Shown here in pieces: positions 20,434 through 30,960 of a stretch of 64,000 bases of DNA. Numbering within the stretch: position 1 is the first letter of the stretch; each line of letters opens with the position of its first letter. The notes beneath the pieces are model-generated. The model was not told the DNA's origin. It did no database searches and worked only from the letters and a program-made list of their open reading frames with translations. The stretch covers positions 58,966,255 to 59,030,254 of the forward strand of contig NC_134576.1 of NCBI RefSeq assembly GCF_050947875.1, given 5' to 3'. The position numbers and the translations under genes were made by a program. This stretch comes from Dermacentor variabilis. Lineage: Eukaryota; Arthropoda; Arachnida; Ixodida; Ixodidae.

Positions 20434-20705
20434 GCAGTGTTGTGGAGTGGACACGAAATCCAGAAGTCGTTCCGACGCGCTCGAACTGACCTTCAGTTCG
20501 AAGCCTACTGCTGACTGATATTATCCCACCCATAAAAAAGCTGAGGTGATTTGTGCGCCTTCAATTTATAGTGCACTGAAAAAAGGCTCTGAGGCTCAAA
20601 TTCACATAATTTAGCTTTCGCCAGCTACCCGCGCCGAGATCTGTCCCCACCGAAGCTCAGGCCTTGCGTATCTGTCGGGTACGTCTACACGCTATCGGCG
20701 TGTCT
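20434..20705 (-). repeat. Exon-like dispersed repeat, copy A
   Basis: It shares several blocks with 49752-50043: TCGCAGTGTTGTGGAGTG, ACACGAAAT, TCTGAGG(C/T)TCAAAT, CGCCGAGAT and GTCTACACGCTATC. On the minus strand a pyrimidine tract ending TTTTTTCAG precedes a stretch whose translation in one frame includes TPQHCDN. The other copy has the same peptide. This suggests a duplicated gene fragment with its splice acceptor. Copy A has stops and is not coding. The parent gene is not recognised. Confidence 0.6.
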
Positions 20706-20711
20706 GGTCTC

Positions 20712-21237
20712 TGGAATCAAGTCTAAGAAGAATAATTCACTCCGTATTTGAGGTTTTGCATCAGTGTTTTTAAATAAGCCATTTTTTTCGTCTCTATGGA
20801 GTCAGCACAAGAAGTGATAAGCGCCGATGTGACGCGTCAGAAACACATGTATGTGGCTGTCGCTGAAGGCTGCCAGCAATAGCCTAGGCTTCTCTGACCG
20901 AGATATATAGCTAGACAGACGTGTCGATTGAGACGCACCGCTTAACTAAAAAACGTTGCGTATATCCATTGCGTGAAGAACGAGAACGGATATCAAAGTC
21001 GGTGGTTTATTAAGTACTTTTTTCTAAGTTATAATGCCAATGGGTGCGAAAATCGATGTTGTGGCACTTACAAGTATACTACTGAATACGGACAGCAAAT
21101 TTTCTTTTTGGTACAGTCGTAAGCTTTAGTTACTGGGTGATAGCGCATCTACCATGTCTGTGCGAGACGCATAATTGCGAAACTAAACTCATTCGGGATG
21201 TTGACATGACAAACTATTCAGCCACACCCATATGCTG
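20712..21237. other. Intronic, nothing recognised
   Basis: AT-rich sequence without domain, RNA or repeat that I can identify. Confidence 0.4.
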
Positions 21238-21310
21238 GGGTGGCGTAGTGGTAAAGTAGCGGGCATGGGATCTGTTGGTCCGACGATGGAATCCGGGATT
21301 GCATTGGACA
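21238..21310 (+). mobile_element. tRNA-like SINE head
   Basis: GGGGTGGCGTAGTGGTAAAG resembles a tRNA 5' half with box A. A degraded box-B-like GATGGAATCCGGGA follows. It resembles the head at 62456-62530 (there GGTGGCGTAGAGGTAGAA). It is too altered to be a working tRNA. Confidence 0.5.
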
Positions 21311-21619
21311 CTCGATACAGGGTTTTGCAATAGGGCGATTTTATGACTGATCGTGTTCATTCATAGTTACTTCTCGGGCTGTGTGAACTGTGTGGATAGC
21401 ACTCGATCGTCAGATGCCTGAAGATTGGACACCAAAGGTTTTAAAGTTGTGTACTCCACTCTGTTTTACAGCAAAGCCCTACACCTGTAATCCCCTTATA
21501 CATCTACCCGCGTCCATGGGCAAAAGCTCCACCACTCAGCGGGAGGCGCGCGCAGCTGGGTTCCTTGCTGGGCCACCAGAAGGCGCTCCCGTTCGTGCGC
21601 CCGTGCTGAACAAATAGCA
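21311..21619. other. Intronic, nothing recognised
   Basis: No domain or repeat is recognisable upstream of the LINE. Confidence 0.35.
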
Positions 21620-24270
21620 AATATAGTCACTAGAGTTGAGGAAGAACTTGGCAAATGGCCAAGTAAAGAGTGGGAATATGGTGAGCTTCTAAGTGTAATA
21701 ACGACAGAAATACGGACAGAGAAACAACGAGTCCGCTGCAAAGGAAAAAAAAAAACCGAAAAGCTGGTAGAACAAGGAGATACGAGAAGCGATCGCCGAA
21801 CGACAGAAAGCATCTCGTGACCACAGGCAGGCAAAGAAGGCGCAGCTGTTGCAGGATAAAGTAACCACTAAATGGTAAATATACCGGGAGAAAAAGCCTA
21901 TGGTTCAAATAGTGGTGCAAGCAAAATTAAAACGTGAAAGTGAACGTTGGTTGTCAGAAATACGCGAGAAAAAGAAGGCTGCACCTTGAATATTTTACAA
22001 CAACATAAAATTATTAGGCAGGAAGTCAAAAACAATAAACAACATATCCTAGACGAAGGTGAAAAGAGACTGGAAGGAGAAGCGGCAATAAATTACATCC
22101 GAAAAGTAACAGCCGAATCTTTCCACGGCAATGACGATGTTGTATTTGAAGAAAAAAAGAGCGTGAAAGAGACACGAGTGGAAAAGGTGCTGGTGCTGAC
22201 AAATTTAAACTGGAAGAAAGCGGAAGAGAAAATTCCTAAGCGCACAGCCACAGGGCTAGACGAGGTTCCCGTTAGGCTGATAAATGCACTAGGACCATAA
22301 AGTAAGGAAGCTCTGGTGAAAGCACTGGAAAAAACTTTAAAAGACAGACGAATACCAGACAGTTGGCGACATAGAAGAATGAATTTAATTTATAAATGTG
22401 AGGGGGAGAAAGACAGAATTCACTCGTATAGACAGTTGACCATTACATCGGTAATATACAGGCTAGCAATGCAGGCAATCAAATTGAAGCTTCAAGCATG
22501 GGCAGAGAATAATGGCACTTCGGGATAGCTTCAGAATGGCTTCAGAATAAGTAGGCGTTTGGATGATAATTTATTTGTTCTTACTCAGTGTATCGAAATA
22601 TCAAAAACAGAAAGGAGACCGTTGTATGTGGCCTTTTTAGACATTACAGGAGCCTACGACAACGTAGACTGCAACATTTTGTGGGATATTCTGGAATGGG
22701 AAGGCTTAGGTAGCGATTGTCTACAGCTTTTGAGAGAGATTTACCTAGAAAATACCGTTTGCGTTGAATGGGAAGGGATGAGGACCGAGCAGAAAGTTCA
22801 TATCAACAAGGTACTGAGGCAGGGTGCCCTTTATCCCCGCTGTTGTTTATGATGTACATGGTAAGGATGGAGAGGGCGCTAGAAGGAAGTAATATCGGGT
22901 TTATTCTCTCATACAAACAGGCGGGTACAGTAATAGAGCAGCAACTACCAGGTTTATTTTATGCGGATGACATTGTGTTGCTAGCTAACAAGCAAAGTGA
23001 TTTGCAACGTCTGGCTAATATCTGTGGACAGGAAGGCAACATATTATTTTTGAAATTTAGTGTTAGAAAATCGGGTGTTATGGTATTTAATAAAAACCAG
23101 GGAACGGACAGTGCAGATACAGGGCCAAGAAATACCTCGGGTAACAGAATATAAGTACCTTGGTATATGGATAAACGAAGGCAATAGATATATGGAAACA
23201 CAGGAAAAAAACATAACAGTAGAGGGGAAAAGAAATGCAGCCATAATGAAGCACAAACCGCTATGGGGGTACCATAGGTACGAGGTCCTCCTAGGTATGT
23301 GGAAAGGTGTACTGGTTCGAGGACTTACTTTTGGAAATGCGGTTCTTTGCTTTAAATAAGGGGTACAATCAGGACTCGACGGGAACCAAAGATGAGTGGG
23401 TCGCCTCGCATTGGGCGCTCACGGGATGACTACAAATGAAGCTGTGCACGGTGATATGGGCTGGACTAGTTTTGAAGTGAGGAAAACTCGCAGTAAAATT
23501 AGTATGAAGAACGGCTGAGGAATATGGAGGAAAGTAAATAGGCTGGGAGAGTGCTCAGGTATCTGTACAGGAAAAAGATTGATTCACAGTGGAGGAAAAG
23601 AACTAGGAAGCTTACCAGCAACTATGCGGCCTGTAGGGTGGGCAACACAGCAACAAAGCAGGTCAAGCGAAAAGTCAGAGAGGCTGAAATAATCTCATGG
23701 GTGGCGGCAATGGAAAAGAAACCTGCCATGAGTAACTACTTAAGAGGAAAAAACGAAATCAGGAAAGACACCATTTATGATTATTCAAAGAGCTCATTAC
23801 TTCTCGAAGCGAGATCGGGATGCCTTAGAACACGCACCTACAAAAGATATAAGACGGAAGAAGAAACATGTGCTTGCTGCGGTAAAGCTAGGGCAACGAC
23901 GGAGCAAGTTTTATTAGAATGTGAAGACGTCTACCCAGTGGTCGATTTAGGCACTACTGGTCTCCTTGAAGCCCTTGGGTTCAGCGGGAGCAGTGGTAAA
24001 GCAAACATGTCCGCAATAGGCATTAGTAAGGGGCGATTGAAGGATTGATGAAAAAAAAGTTGGGAAAGAACAAAAGACGGAGATGCACAAAAGCACAGTT
24101 TGCACTAGGAGTCAGAAAATTTGGGTGTAGTAATTCATAGTGTTTTTTTTCTTTTTCTATTGTTTAACCTAAGTAGGACATTAGGCAGTATAATAGCAAG
24201 AACTTGGGGGAGCAACCCACCGCCCCGTTGCAAAGGTGACGCTCATAACATCCATACGTCCATCCATCGC
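21620..24270 (+). pseudogene. Decayed non-LTR retrotransposon (LINE A), RT region
   Basis: Successive short frames in different phases make up one LINE reverse transcriptase. They are KIPKRTATGLDEVPVRLIN (about 22226-22290), a fingers region with IPDSWRHRRMNLIYK (about 22350), YVAFLDITGAYDNV (about 22625), GCPLSPLLFMMYMV (about 22830) and the catalytic FYADDIVLLAN (about 22957). A C-terminal zinc-binding motif, C-x2-C-x7-TEQVLLEC, lies near 23870-23920. At least four frame changes and stops separate the pieces, so it is inactive. The 3' end has AACCCACCGCCCCGTTGC and a CATCCAT-type tail, shared with the copy ending at 56763. The clade is not assigned; I recall very similar tick proteins. Confidence 0.85.
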
Positions 24271-24849
24271 GGCAGCGGCGGCGCCGGCCGTGCGGGGGAA
24301 ACAAAGAAAAAGAACCACAAGGCTGACCTTGGCCCATTTTGTTGGCCGCAAACGTTGCGCGGTACAGAATATGATTGCATAGACGGCATTTGTCGGCAAG
24401 CGGCAGCTGTAGCATACAAAGCCGGGAATGACGTAACTACACTTTTGCATGTAAAAAGAAGAAGGCGCCTATCAATTGATTTTGTCATGACAACGTTATG
24501 GTAAGGCCACGTATAGTGAGGACTTCCTAAGAGCAACGTGCGTGTGAGTCGCGGTGAAAGTTTGGTTAACTGCATTTCTCTTCTCTCTGGTCCAATCTAT
24601 TTAGGTGCACTATATCGGCGCAAACCAATTCGCATGCCACGGAGCGCCTTAGGCTAATAATTAGGTAAACGCAATGTGAATGTCGCCATGAGGATGGCTT
24701 TAATCCGCGTCGCAATGGGTAATCGTTGTAGAAGTCGTGTACAACTTCGCTGTCCAACCAGCTTGACAGCGTGGATTGGAGACCAATTTGTTTTACTCAT
24801 TTTATTTTATTAGAACAGCTTGGCTAACGTTAGTTCGGACACAAGATAT
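24271..24849. other. Intronic, nothing recognised
   Basis: A GC-rich start (GGCAGCGGCGGCGCC) and then ordinary sequence. Small overlapping frames have no known domain. It ends in AGATAT, whose ATAT is the left target duplication of element 2. Confidence 0.4.
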
Positions 24850-24997
24850 TGTTACGAAGAGTTGCGAAGAAATGATTTTATTTACAGGCGATGGATGATG
24901 ATCGTCGCGTGATAGTAGCGCAGCTCGGCCTCTCCAACGCTTCGTCCTCTTCGTCTTCCCTTCTTTTCTCTTGTCCGTGCCTTTTGTATCTGTTACA
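24850..24997 (-). repeat. 3' LTR of element 2, 148 bp
   Basis: On the minus strand it runs TGTAACAGATAC...GCAACTCTTCGTAACA. Its AATAAA is at 24882-24877, about 27 bp from the LTR end. I find no difference from the other LTR. Confidence 0.95.
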
Positions 24998-25010
24998 TTT
25001 CCCCGCAAGC
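24998..25010 (-). promoter_or_regulatory. Putative polypurine tract of element 2
   Basis: On the minus strand GCGGGGAAA abuts the LTR start TGTAACA. Confidence 0.65.
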
Positions 25011-25031
25011 AGACGAAGCCCGTGGGGCGAG

Positions 25032-28000
25032 TCAGGATGCGCAAGCAGGGTAGAAAGGCTTCAGGCGAGCAATGTGAGTCAGCTGAGTTCTGCTTGATCG
25101 CCGACCATTGCACAGTAGGCGAGCTATGACGTAAGTGAGTTCGCTCAGGCGGTCCACAACTACAAATGGGCCTGAATATTTTGACAATAACTTTTGGCAC
25201 AATCCACGCTTGCGTTGCGGTGTCCAAAGAAGGACCAAGTCACCTTTTTCCAACGATACTTGTACGTGACGGTTGTCGTATCGCTCTTTCGAACGACTTT
25301 GCGAGGCCAGAGTACGAAGACGAGCTATTCGACGCGCTTCTTCGGCGAGACACAAAGTCTTCGATACAGAATCGTCACTGTGCAGAACGAACGGTAAGAA
25401 AGTGTCCAGAGGGCTTCGCGGTAACCTGGCATAGAGGAGATAAAATGGGCTATAGTTCGTGGTTTCGTGTTTCGCCGTGTTGTATGCGTAAGTGATGAAG
25501 GGCAGCACGTCGTCCCAGTTCTTATGATTGGAGGAGACGTACATGGCAAGCATGTTGGTCAGCGTTCTGTTCGTCCTTTCAACGAGGCCATTGGTCTGTG
25601 GATGGTACGGCGTGGAATGACGGAACTGGGAAGTGCACAAACGAAGTAGCTCTTCAATGGCATCAGCAGTGAACTGGCGACCACGGTCGCTGATGATGAC
25701 ACGTGGTGGGCCATGACGAAGGACCACGGAACGCAACAGGAAGGCCGCCACGCAAGCGGCGGTGGAAGACGGTATGGCTGCAGTTTCTGCATACCGTGTA
25801 AGATGGTCTACGCAGACAATTATCCAACGGTTCTTGTTGCTAGATAACGGGAATGGACCCAAAAGGTCAATGCCTACTTGCTCGAATGGCGTGTTGGGTG
25901 GTGTCAATGGCCGAAGGGGACCCGGGGCTGCGGTGGTCGGTCGCTTGTGACGTTGGCACGTTTCACAACTAGCGACATAGCGCTTGGTTGTTTCGTACAT
26001 CTTGGGCCAGTAAAAGCGCTCCTGCGTGCAGTGTAGTGTTCGTACGAAAGCGAAATGGCCGGATGTCACATCATCATGCATGGCGCGTAGAACGTCGGAG
26101 CGAAGGCTCTCCGGGACAACAAGCAGAAAACGCGCTCCATGCCCGGAATAATTAGTTTTGTAGAGTAATTTATCACGGACGGTAAAGCGACCACTGCCTT
26201 GAGAAGTACGGGCGGCAACAAAAAGCGGATCGAGGGTGACATCACTCCGTTGTTCTCGCTGAAAGTCTGCCGCGTCAGGGAACGTAGAAGTAACAGCAGC
26301 GAGACAGTCGTCAAAATTCTCAGCATCGCAGTCGGTAGCCGCAAGAGGAATCCGAGAGAGGCAGTCTGCGTCAGCGTGACGACGGCCACTCTTGTACGAC
26401 ACCACAAAGTCGTATTCCTGGAGGCGCAGTGCCCAACGTGCGAGGCGACCAGAGGGATCACGCAAACCGACCAGCCAGCATAAAGAATGATGGTCGGTGA
26501 TAATCTTGAATGGTCTACCGTAAAGATAACACCGAAACTTCTGTATGGCGAAAACAGCTGCCAGGCATTCCTGTTCCGTAACCGTATAATTCCGTTCAGA
26601 TTTGCTCAGGCAACGGCTGGCATATGCGACTACATGTTCTGCGCCACTGTGACGTTGTACAAGCACCGCTCCTATCCCAATTCCACTAGCATCAGTGTGA
26701 ACTTCAGTTGGGCAAGACGGATCGAAGTGACGCAAGAGCGGTGCTGACGTTAGTATAAATTTCAGTTGAGAAAATGATGCGTCACACTCTGGTGTCCAAT
26801 TGAAGGATGCATTTTGTCGCAAAATACTTGTCAACGGGTAAACGATGTCGGCAAACCTGGGAACAAAACGACGAAAATATGAACATAGGCCAATGAATGA
26901 GCGAAGTTCTCGTGCTGATTGTGGTGGCTTGAAGGAGCTCACCGCTTCAATCTTACGAGGATCGGGTCTGACGCCATCCTTGTCAACTAAGTGTCCCAGG
27001 ACCAGTGTTTGACGTTCGCCAAAGCGGCATTTCTTTGAGTTTAGAACCAGCCCAGCTTTCTCGATGCAGTCGAGAACAAGGCTGAGGCGTTGATTATGTT
27101 CTTCAAACGTGCGGCCAAAGATTACAACATCATCGAGGTAACACATGCATATCTCCCACTTCAGACCACGTAGTACTGTGTCCATGAATCTTTCGAAGGT
27201 GGCAGGAGCATTGCAAAGGCCAAAAGGCATAACATTAAATTCGAATAGGCCATCTGGAGTCACGAAAGCGGTCTTTTCCTTGTCGGCAGGGTCCATAGGT
27301 ATTTGCCAATACCCCGATCGCAAATCAAGTGTTGAGAAGTAAGAAGCAGCGTGTAAGCAATCAATGACGTCATCTATTCGCGGTAGTGGATAGACATCCT
27401 TCTTCGTCACTGCGTTTAGATGTCTGTAATCCACGCAGAATCTCCAGGAGCCATCTTTTTTTCTGACCAGGATTACTGGGGCTGCCCAAGGACTAGACGA
27501 CTCTTGAACGACACCTTTGTCCATCATCTCCTTGACTTGTTGTGCAATAACCTTTCGCTCGGAGGATGACACTCGGTAGGGCTTCTGGCGGATGGGGTGT
27601 GCGGAGCCGGTATCTATTCTGTGACGAGCGCGGGACGACGGCAAATGAAGGGGTGCATCTCCATGCGTGAAGTCGAATGCAGCCTCATGCCTGGCAAGGA
27701 CATGTACCAGTGCTTGCCGTTCCGACGTACCGAGAGCCTTGCTGATCATGCCAAGCATTAGCTCTTCAAAATGGCTATTATCGCAAGGAGAGCAAGCTGT
27801 AGAGACGTCCGTAGTTAGGGCCGCCATTGAGTTACATGCGGCTTCATCGAAGAGAGCGATTTTCATACCGCGAGGAAGGACAACCGGCGTGGCGGAACAG
27901 TTCAGCGCCCACAATGTAGAGACTCCTTTCGTCATGCATACGACAGAGCAGGGCACAAGTATATCTTTTTTAGCACAGTTTATGCGGAGAGGCCTAACTA

Positions 28001-28571
28001 CAATATCAACACAATCAGCGTCAACAGTAGTTGCACAAACACGAACGGGCGTCAGGCACCACGATGGTGCAATCACTTCATCAAGAACACTGAGTGTGTC
28101 TGTGTCCCTGTGTTCGCCACGCGAGCTTTGTTCGGAATCTGTTGATATAATTAACTTGTTAAATGATATTTCGCCACAACCACAGTCCACGGAAGCGCCG
28201 CACTGTTCAAGAAAATCAATACCAAGAATAACATCGTGCGAACAACGAGCAAGAACAACGAATTCCGACACAAAAACTTTCCCAGCCAACAAAACACTCA
28301 CAGCACAAACACCAAGGGGATGAAGCCACTCGCCGCCCACTCCACGAAAAGTAATACCGTCGTTCCAAGAAAACATAACTTTGTGGCCTAGACGGTTCTT
28401 GAAAGCGAGGCTCATCACAGACACAGTCGCCCCAGTATCAACTAACGCCATGGTCGGTATTCCGTCAATCGAGACATTCACTTTGTTTTTGAGCATCACA
28501 ACAGGCAGAGGAATTTCTGGCAAAGACCGTCCGGCGACCTCACCTCCATTGGCCGCGGATGCTAGTTTCCC
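25032..28571 (-). CDS. pol: Pol polyprotein of element 2 (protease-RT-RNase H-integrase)
   Basis: The frame is -1 relative to gag and is open from the frameshift site. Counting from 28523 it has 1163 residues without a stop. Domains in order: aspartic protease with LVDTGATVSVMS near residue 30; reverse transcriptase with YLDDVVIF near 462; RNase H with VHTDASGIGIGAVL near 610; integrase zinc finger ending CETCQRHKR near 860; DDE core with DLLGPFP, SDRGRQF and HPQTNGLVERTNR; and a GPF module (SGPFVVV). All key catalytic residues are present. It processes Gag-Pol, copies the RNA and inserts the DNA. It is clearly related to the pol of element 1 but well diverged from it. Confidence 0.96.
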   Translation of the reverse strand, partial: GKLASAANGGEVAGRSLPEIPLPVVMLKNKVNVSIDGIPTMALVDTGATVSVMSLAFKNRLGHKVMFSWNDGITFRGVGGEWLHPLGVCAVSVLLAGKVFVSEFVVLARCSHDVILGIDFLEQCGASVDCGCGEISFNKLIISTDSEQSSRGEHRDTDTLSVLDEVIAPSWCLTPVRVCATTVDADCVDIVVRPLRINCAKKDILVPCSVVCMTKGVSTLWALNCSATPVVLPRGMKIALFDEAACNSMAALTTDVSTACSPCDNSHFEELMLGMISKALGTSERQALVHVLARHEAAFDFTHGDAPLHLPSSRARHRIDTGSAHPIRQKPYRVSSSERKVIAQQVKEMMDKGVVQESSSPWAAPVILVRKKDGSWRFCVDYRHLNAVTKKDVYPLPRIDDVIDCLHAASYFSTLDLRSGYWQIPMDPADKEKTAFVTPDGLFEFNVMPFGLCNAPATFERFMDTVLRGLKWEICMCYLDDVVIFGRTFEEHNQRLSLVLDCIEKAGLVLNSKKCRFGERQTLVLGHLVDKDGVRPDPRKIEAVSSFKPPQSARELRSFIGLCSYFRRFVPRFADIVYPLTSILRQNASFNWTPECDASFSQLKFILTSAPLLRHFDPSCPTEVHTDASGIGIGAVLVQRHSGAEHVVAYASRCLSKSERNYTVTEQECLAAVFAIQKFRCYLYGRPFKIITDHHSLCWLVGLRDPSGRLARWALRLQEYDFVVSYKSGRRHADADCLSRIPLAATDCDAENFDDCLAAVTSTFPDAADFQREQRSDVTLDPLFVAARTSQGSGRFTVRDKLLYKTNYSGHGARFLLVVPESLRSDVLRAMHDDVTSGHFAFVRTLHCTQERFYWPKMYETTKRYVASCETCQRHKRPTTAAPGPLRPLTPPNTPFEQVGIDLLGPFPLSSNKNRWIIVCVDHLTRYAETAAIPSSTAACVAAFLLRSVVLRHGPPRVIISDRGRQFTADAIEELLRLCTSQFRHSTPYHPQTNGLVERTNRTLTNMLAMYVSSNHKNWDDVLPFITYAYNTAKHETTNYSPFYLLYARLPRSPLDTFLPFVLHSDDSVSKTLCLAEEARRIARLRTLASQSRSKERYDNRHVQVSLEKGDLVLLWTPQRKRGLCQKLLSKYSGPFVVVDRLSELTYVIARLLCNGRRSSRTQLTHIARLKPFYPACAS

Positions 28572-29899
28572 GGCGGCGGTGACGAAGAACGGCGCCGAGG
28601 GGACGGAGAGCGACGGGGACGATTATTTGGTGGCGTCAAACTCCGCTCAGAAGTTGGCGAATCGCTGCGTCTGGTCTCGTGTGGGAAGTGGTCCATTGGA
28701 AGGGAATCGGTCGTCCGCAAGTCATATGAAGTACGGGTTCTGGGTGGCGATAGCATTGTTGGTGTCCTTCGTGATTGACGGCCTTGGCGACAATACCGTG
28801 CTATATGGCCTGTGGCACCGCAGTTGTAGCACACGGGAGGGTCGTGGTGCACAGCATCTTCCTCGAAACGGATGCTAGGCTGCTGCGGGCGGCGAGAAAG
28901 TTCGTTGTAATGTGGATAACGTGTCTCTGCGCCTCGCTGAAATCCGTCATATCGTTCATAAGTCACGTCGTGGTAGTAGGGTCGGTGCCCTTCTTGTCGC
29001 GGCCTGACAGAAGTCACAGGACCTCGGGGGTAAAACCGCGGCTGCTCTCGTTGTGGCCGAGCGTCATAAGTAGCGCCTCTGTCGTAGAGACGTGGCTGCT
29101 GTCGGGGCGCGAGTTCATAATCCTCGGTGCCCCTCGCCGCAGGATACGGGGCGATGGATGCCACGTTTGACTGGAAATCTGGTGATAAGCGGAAGCTGTG
29201 AGTGCCTGAATGTGTCGCTTGTGCGTGCAGGCTGAGCTCTTCCCGAACTATTTGTCTGATCGTTGATGTAAGATCGAGGGGCTGGTTGCTGTCCACGCTT
29301 GCAACTGTTGTCACATTGGCTAGCCTGCCAAACTTCGGCGTGATGCGCCTCGTTTTCAGCTGCTCGAAAGTACGACAATGCCGAATGATGTCAGTGACGG
29401 AAGCCAGGTTGTCCTTTGCGATGAGGAAATTATAGACGTCTTCGGCAATTCCTTTCAGGATGTGCCCGACTTTATCTTCCTCAGACATTCCAGAGTCCAC
29501 CATCCTACACAGTTTTATTACCGCCTCAATATAGGTCGTGCAGGTTTCGCCTGGCACTTGCGCACGTTGCAGTAGCGTCTGTTCCGCCCTTTTCTTTTTC
29601 GTCGCGGAGTCGCCGAATCTCTCTTTGATTTCGGAAACAAATCTTCCCCATGTTGTGAACGTTTCCTCGTTATTGTCGAACCACAGCAACGCAGTATCCG
29701 TTAGGAAGAACACGACGTTCGAAAGCTGAGAAGCGCTGTTCCACTTGTTGGCGGCACTCACCCGGTGATAATGGACGAGCCATTCCTCGACGTCTTCGTC
29801 CGATCTTCCGGCGAAGGGACGCGCATCTCTCAGTTGCAGAACGGAACTTGTCGGCGCAGCTGTTGGAATGGGCCGTTGTTCGTCTGCGTCGTGGGACAT
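28562..29899 (-). CDS. gag: Gag polyprotein of element 2
   Basis: From the ATG at 29899 the frame gives 445 residues. An open stretch upstream reaches back to the primer-binding region and carries RRSRRIAGLPP but lacks an ATG. A capsid-like helical region (about residues 40-200, with FFLTDTALLWF and QRAQVPGETCTTYIE) is followed by an Arg/Tyr-rich segment, a CCHC knuckle (CYNCGATGHIARYC) and a basic Ser/Pro tail. The order and spacing follow element 1. It would assemble the particle and bind the genomic RNA. No defect is seen. Confidence 0.94.
   Translation of the reverse strand: MSHDADEQRPIPTAAPTSSVLQLRDARPFAGRSDEDVEEWLVHYHRVSAANKWNSASQLSNVVFFLTDTALLWFDNNEETFTTWGRFVSEIKERFGDSATKKKRAEQTLLQRAQVPGETCTTYIEAVIKLCRMVDSGMSEEDKVGHILKGIAEDVYNFLIAKDNLASVTDIIRHCRTFEQLKTRRITPKFGRLANVTTVASVDSNQPLDLTSTIRQIVREELSLHAQATHSGTHSFRLSPDFQSNVASIAPYPAARGTEDYELAPRQQPRLYDRGATYDARPQREQPRFYPRGPVTSVRPRQEGHRPYYHDVTYERYDGFQRGAETRYPHYNELSRRPQQPSIRFEEDAVHHDPPVCYNCGATGHIARYCRQGRQSRRTPTMLSPPRTRTSYDLRTTDSLPMDHFPHETRRSDSPTSERSLTPPNNRPRRSPSPRRRSSSPPPGN
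28565..28571 (-). promoter_or_regulatory. -1 ribosomal frameshift heptamer G GGA AAC
   Basis: On the minus strand the last gag codons are GGA AAC TAG, preceded by G, giving the canonical X-XXY-YYZ slippery site GGGAAAC right before the gag stop. Slipping back one base gives an open frame that runs into protease (GKLASAANGGEV). I did not establish a downstream pseudoknot. Two related elements share the arrangement, which supports it being functional. Confidence 0.85.
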
Positions 29900-29984
29900 A
29901 TTCAGCTCCGGTAGATACGGTGGGAGTCCAGCAATGCGACGGCTCCGTCGAAGAATTTCTGGTTCAGCCTCCGTCTTCGGGTGT

Positions 29985-30011
29985 CGATTACCCCGCACCT
30001 TCCACCACAAC
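29985..30011 (-). promoter_or_regulatory. Putative primer-binding site of element 2
   Basis: Reading minus from the LTR end comes GTTGTGGTGGAAGGTGCGGGG, similar to the same place in element 1. The tRNA is not identified. Confidence 0.5.
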
Positions 30012-30159
30012 TGTTACGAAGAGTTGCGAAGAAATGATTTTATTTACAGGCGATGGATGATGATCGTCGCGTGATAGTAGCGCAGCTCGGCCTCTCCAAC
30101 GCTTCGTCCTCTTCGTCTTCCCTTCTTTTCTCTTGTCCGTGCCTTTTGTATCTGTTACA
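30012..30159 (-). repeat. 5' LTR of element 2, 148 bp
   Basis: Identical by eye to 24850-24997. It is followed on the plus side by ATAT (30160-30163), the target duplication. Confidence 0.95.
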
Positions 30160-30163
30160 ATAT

Positions 30164-30854
30164 GTTCACGTACATAAACAAGGGGTGTCCTAGCTATCGT
30201 TTCTTAAGTATTACCTAAAATAGAAATAAAAGAAATAATATCAGCTTTTCTCGCAGATGGTAGCGATGGCGTTTTGCTGAATGCAATCTGAAGAAGCGTC
30301 TCTTGGTGCTTTTGATGTTCTTCCTAAATATCTATTTTGAATTTTAAGGTAATTTATTTAGGACCGATACGGTAACATAAGAGTAAGATCGAAGCTGAAT
30401 TAATCAATTTCAGTTGTTGCCTGCACGCTGCATTTAGTAAGGCCTCTTCTATATTTCGCGTGTGAAAGAAAGCCGCAAACTCAAAAATTTTGCGAATACA
30501 CTGAGGTACCCTGCCCACAGACGTCAACCCTCTCAAACGAGCTCAGCGTTAAGGTAACAGCGTTGCTCTTGCGCAGTATCCGAAAACGGCGTGTGTGATT
30601 TGGTTCTGAAAAGAGCCCATGGGGCATGGATGGTATTCTGCCAGCGTTCTCCCATAGAAATGACGGAAAAAGCTTCCCAAATTTATATTCCAATATCATC
30701 CTACGCATTCAAAGGCCAGTTCTTTTGTGCCTATCCAGCAATCAAGCTATCCCTCAAGAAACGTAGACTTATCTTGTAAATCGTGTGGACTGACTACGAT
30801 AAAAAACGTGCGCTGACTCCAAAGGCAGTGAAAATCTGGAATGTGGCCCGTTCA
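30164..30854. other. Intronic, nothing recognised
   Basis: No domain, RNA gene or repeat seen. Confidence 0.4.
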
Positions 30855-30960
30855 TTAGGGTATGTGCCACTTGCTCTACTGGGTGTGTGCCGCACTTCAA
30901 TGAAGCTCTCGGAGTTCACCTTCTTTGAATGCGCATTTTCCAGTCACTATGCGGGAATAT
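30855..30960 (+). repeat. Fragment of the GTGCCGC...TTCAATGA repeat family
   Basis: GGTATGTGCCACTTGCTCTA and GTGTGTGCCGCACTTCAATGA resemble the units at 4940-5270. It is the same dispersed family, strongly diverged. Confidence 0.45.

Larger units (their letters stand above)
24850..30159 (-). mobile_element. Intact Ty3/gypsy LTR retrotransposon, element 2
   Basis: This 5,310-bp element has identical 148-bp LTRs (24850-24997 and 30012-30159) and the 4-bp target duplication ATAT (24846-24849 and 30160-30163). It has uninterrupted gag and pol and a putative primer-binding site and polypurine tract. The domain order (protease, RT, RNase H, integrase) marks Ty3/gypsy, and there is no env-like frame. 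Identical LTRs mean a very recent insertion, because they are copied from one template at integration. It lies in the transcription direction of the CLCA-like gene, in its intron, so its LTRs bring sense AATAAA signals. By sequence it could be an active element; activity is not shown. Confidence 0.96.

Noticed and set aside
24850..30159. An envelope gene making this an errantivirus-like element
   Set aside because: There is no third frame between pol and the 3' LTR; only 20-30 bp separate the pol stop from the LTR.
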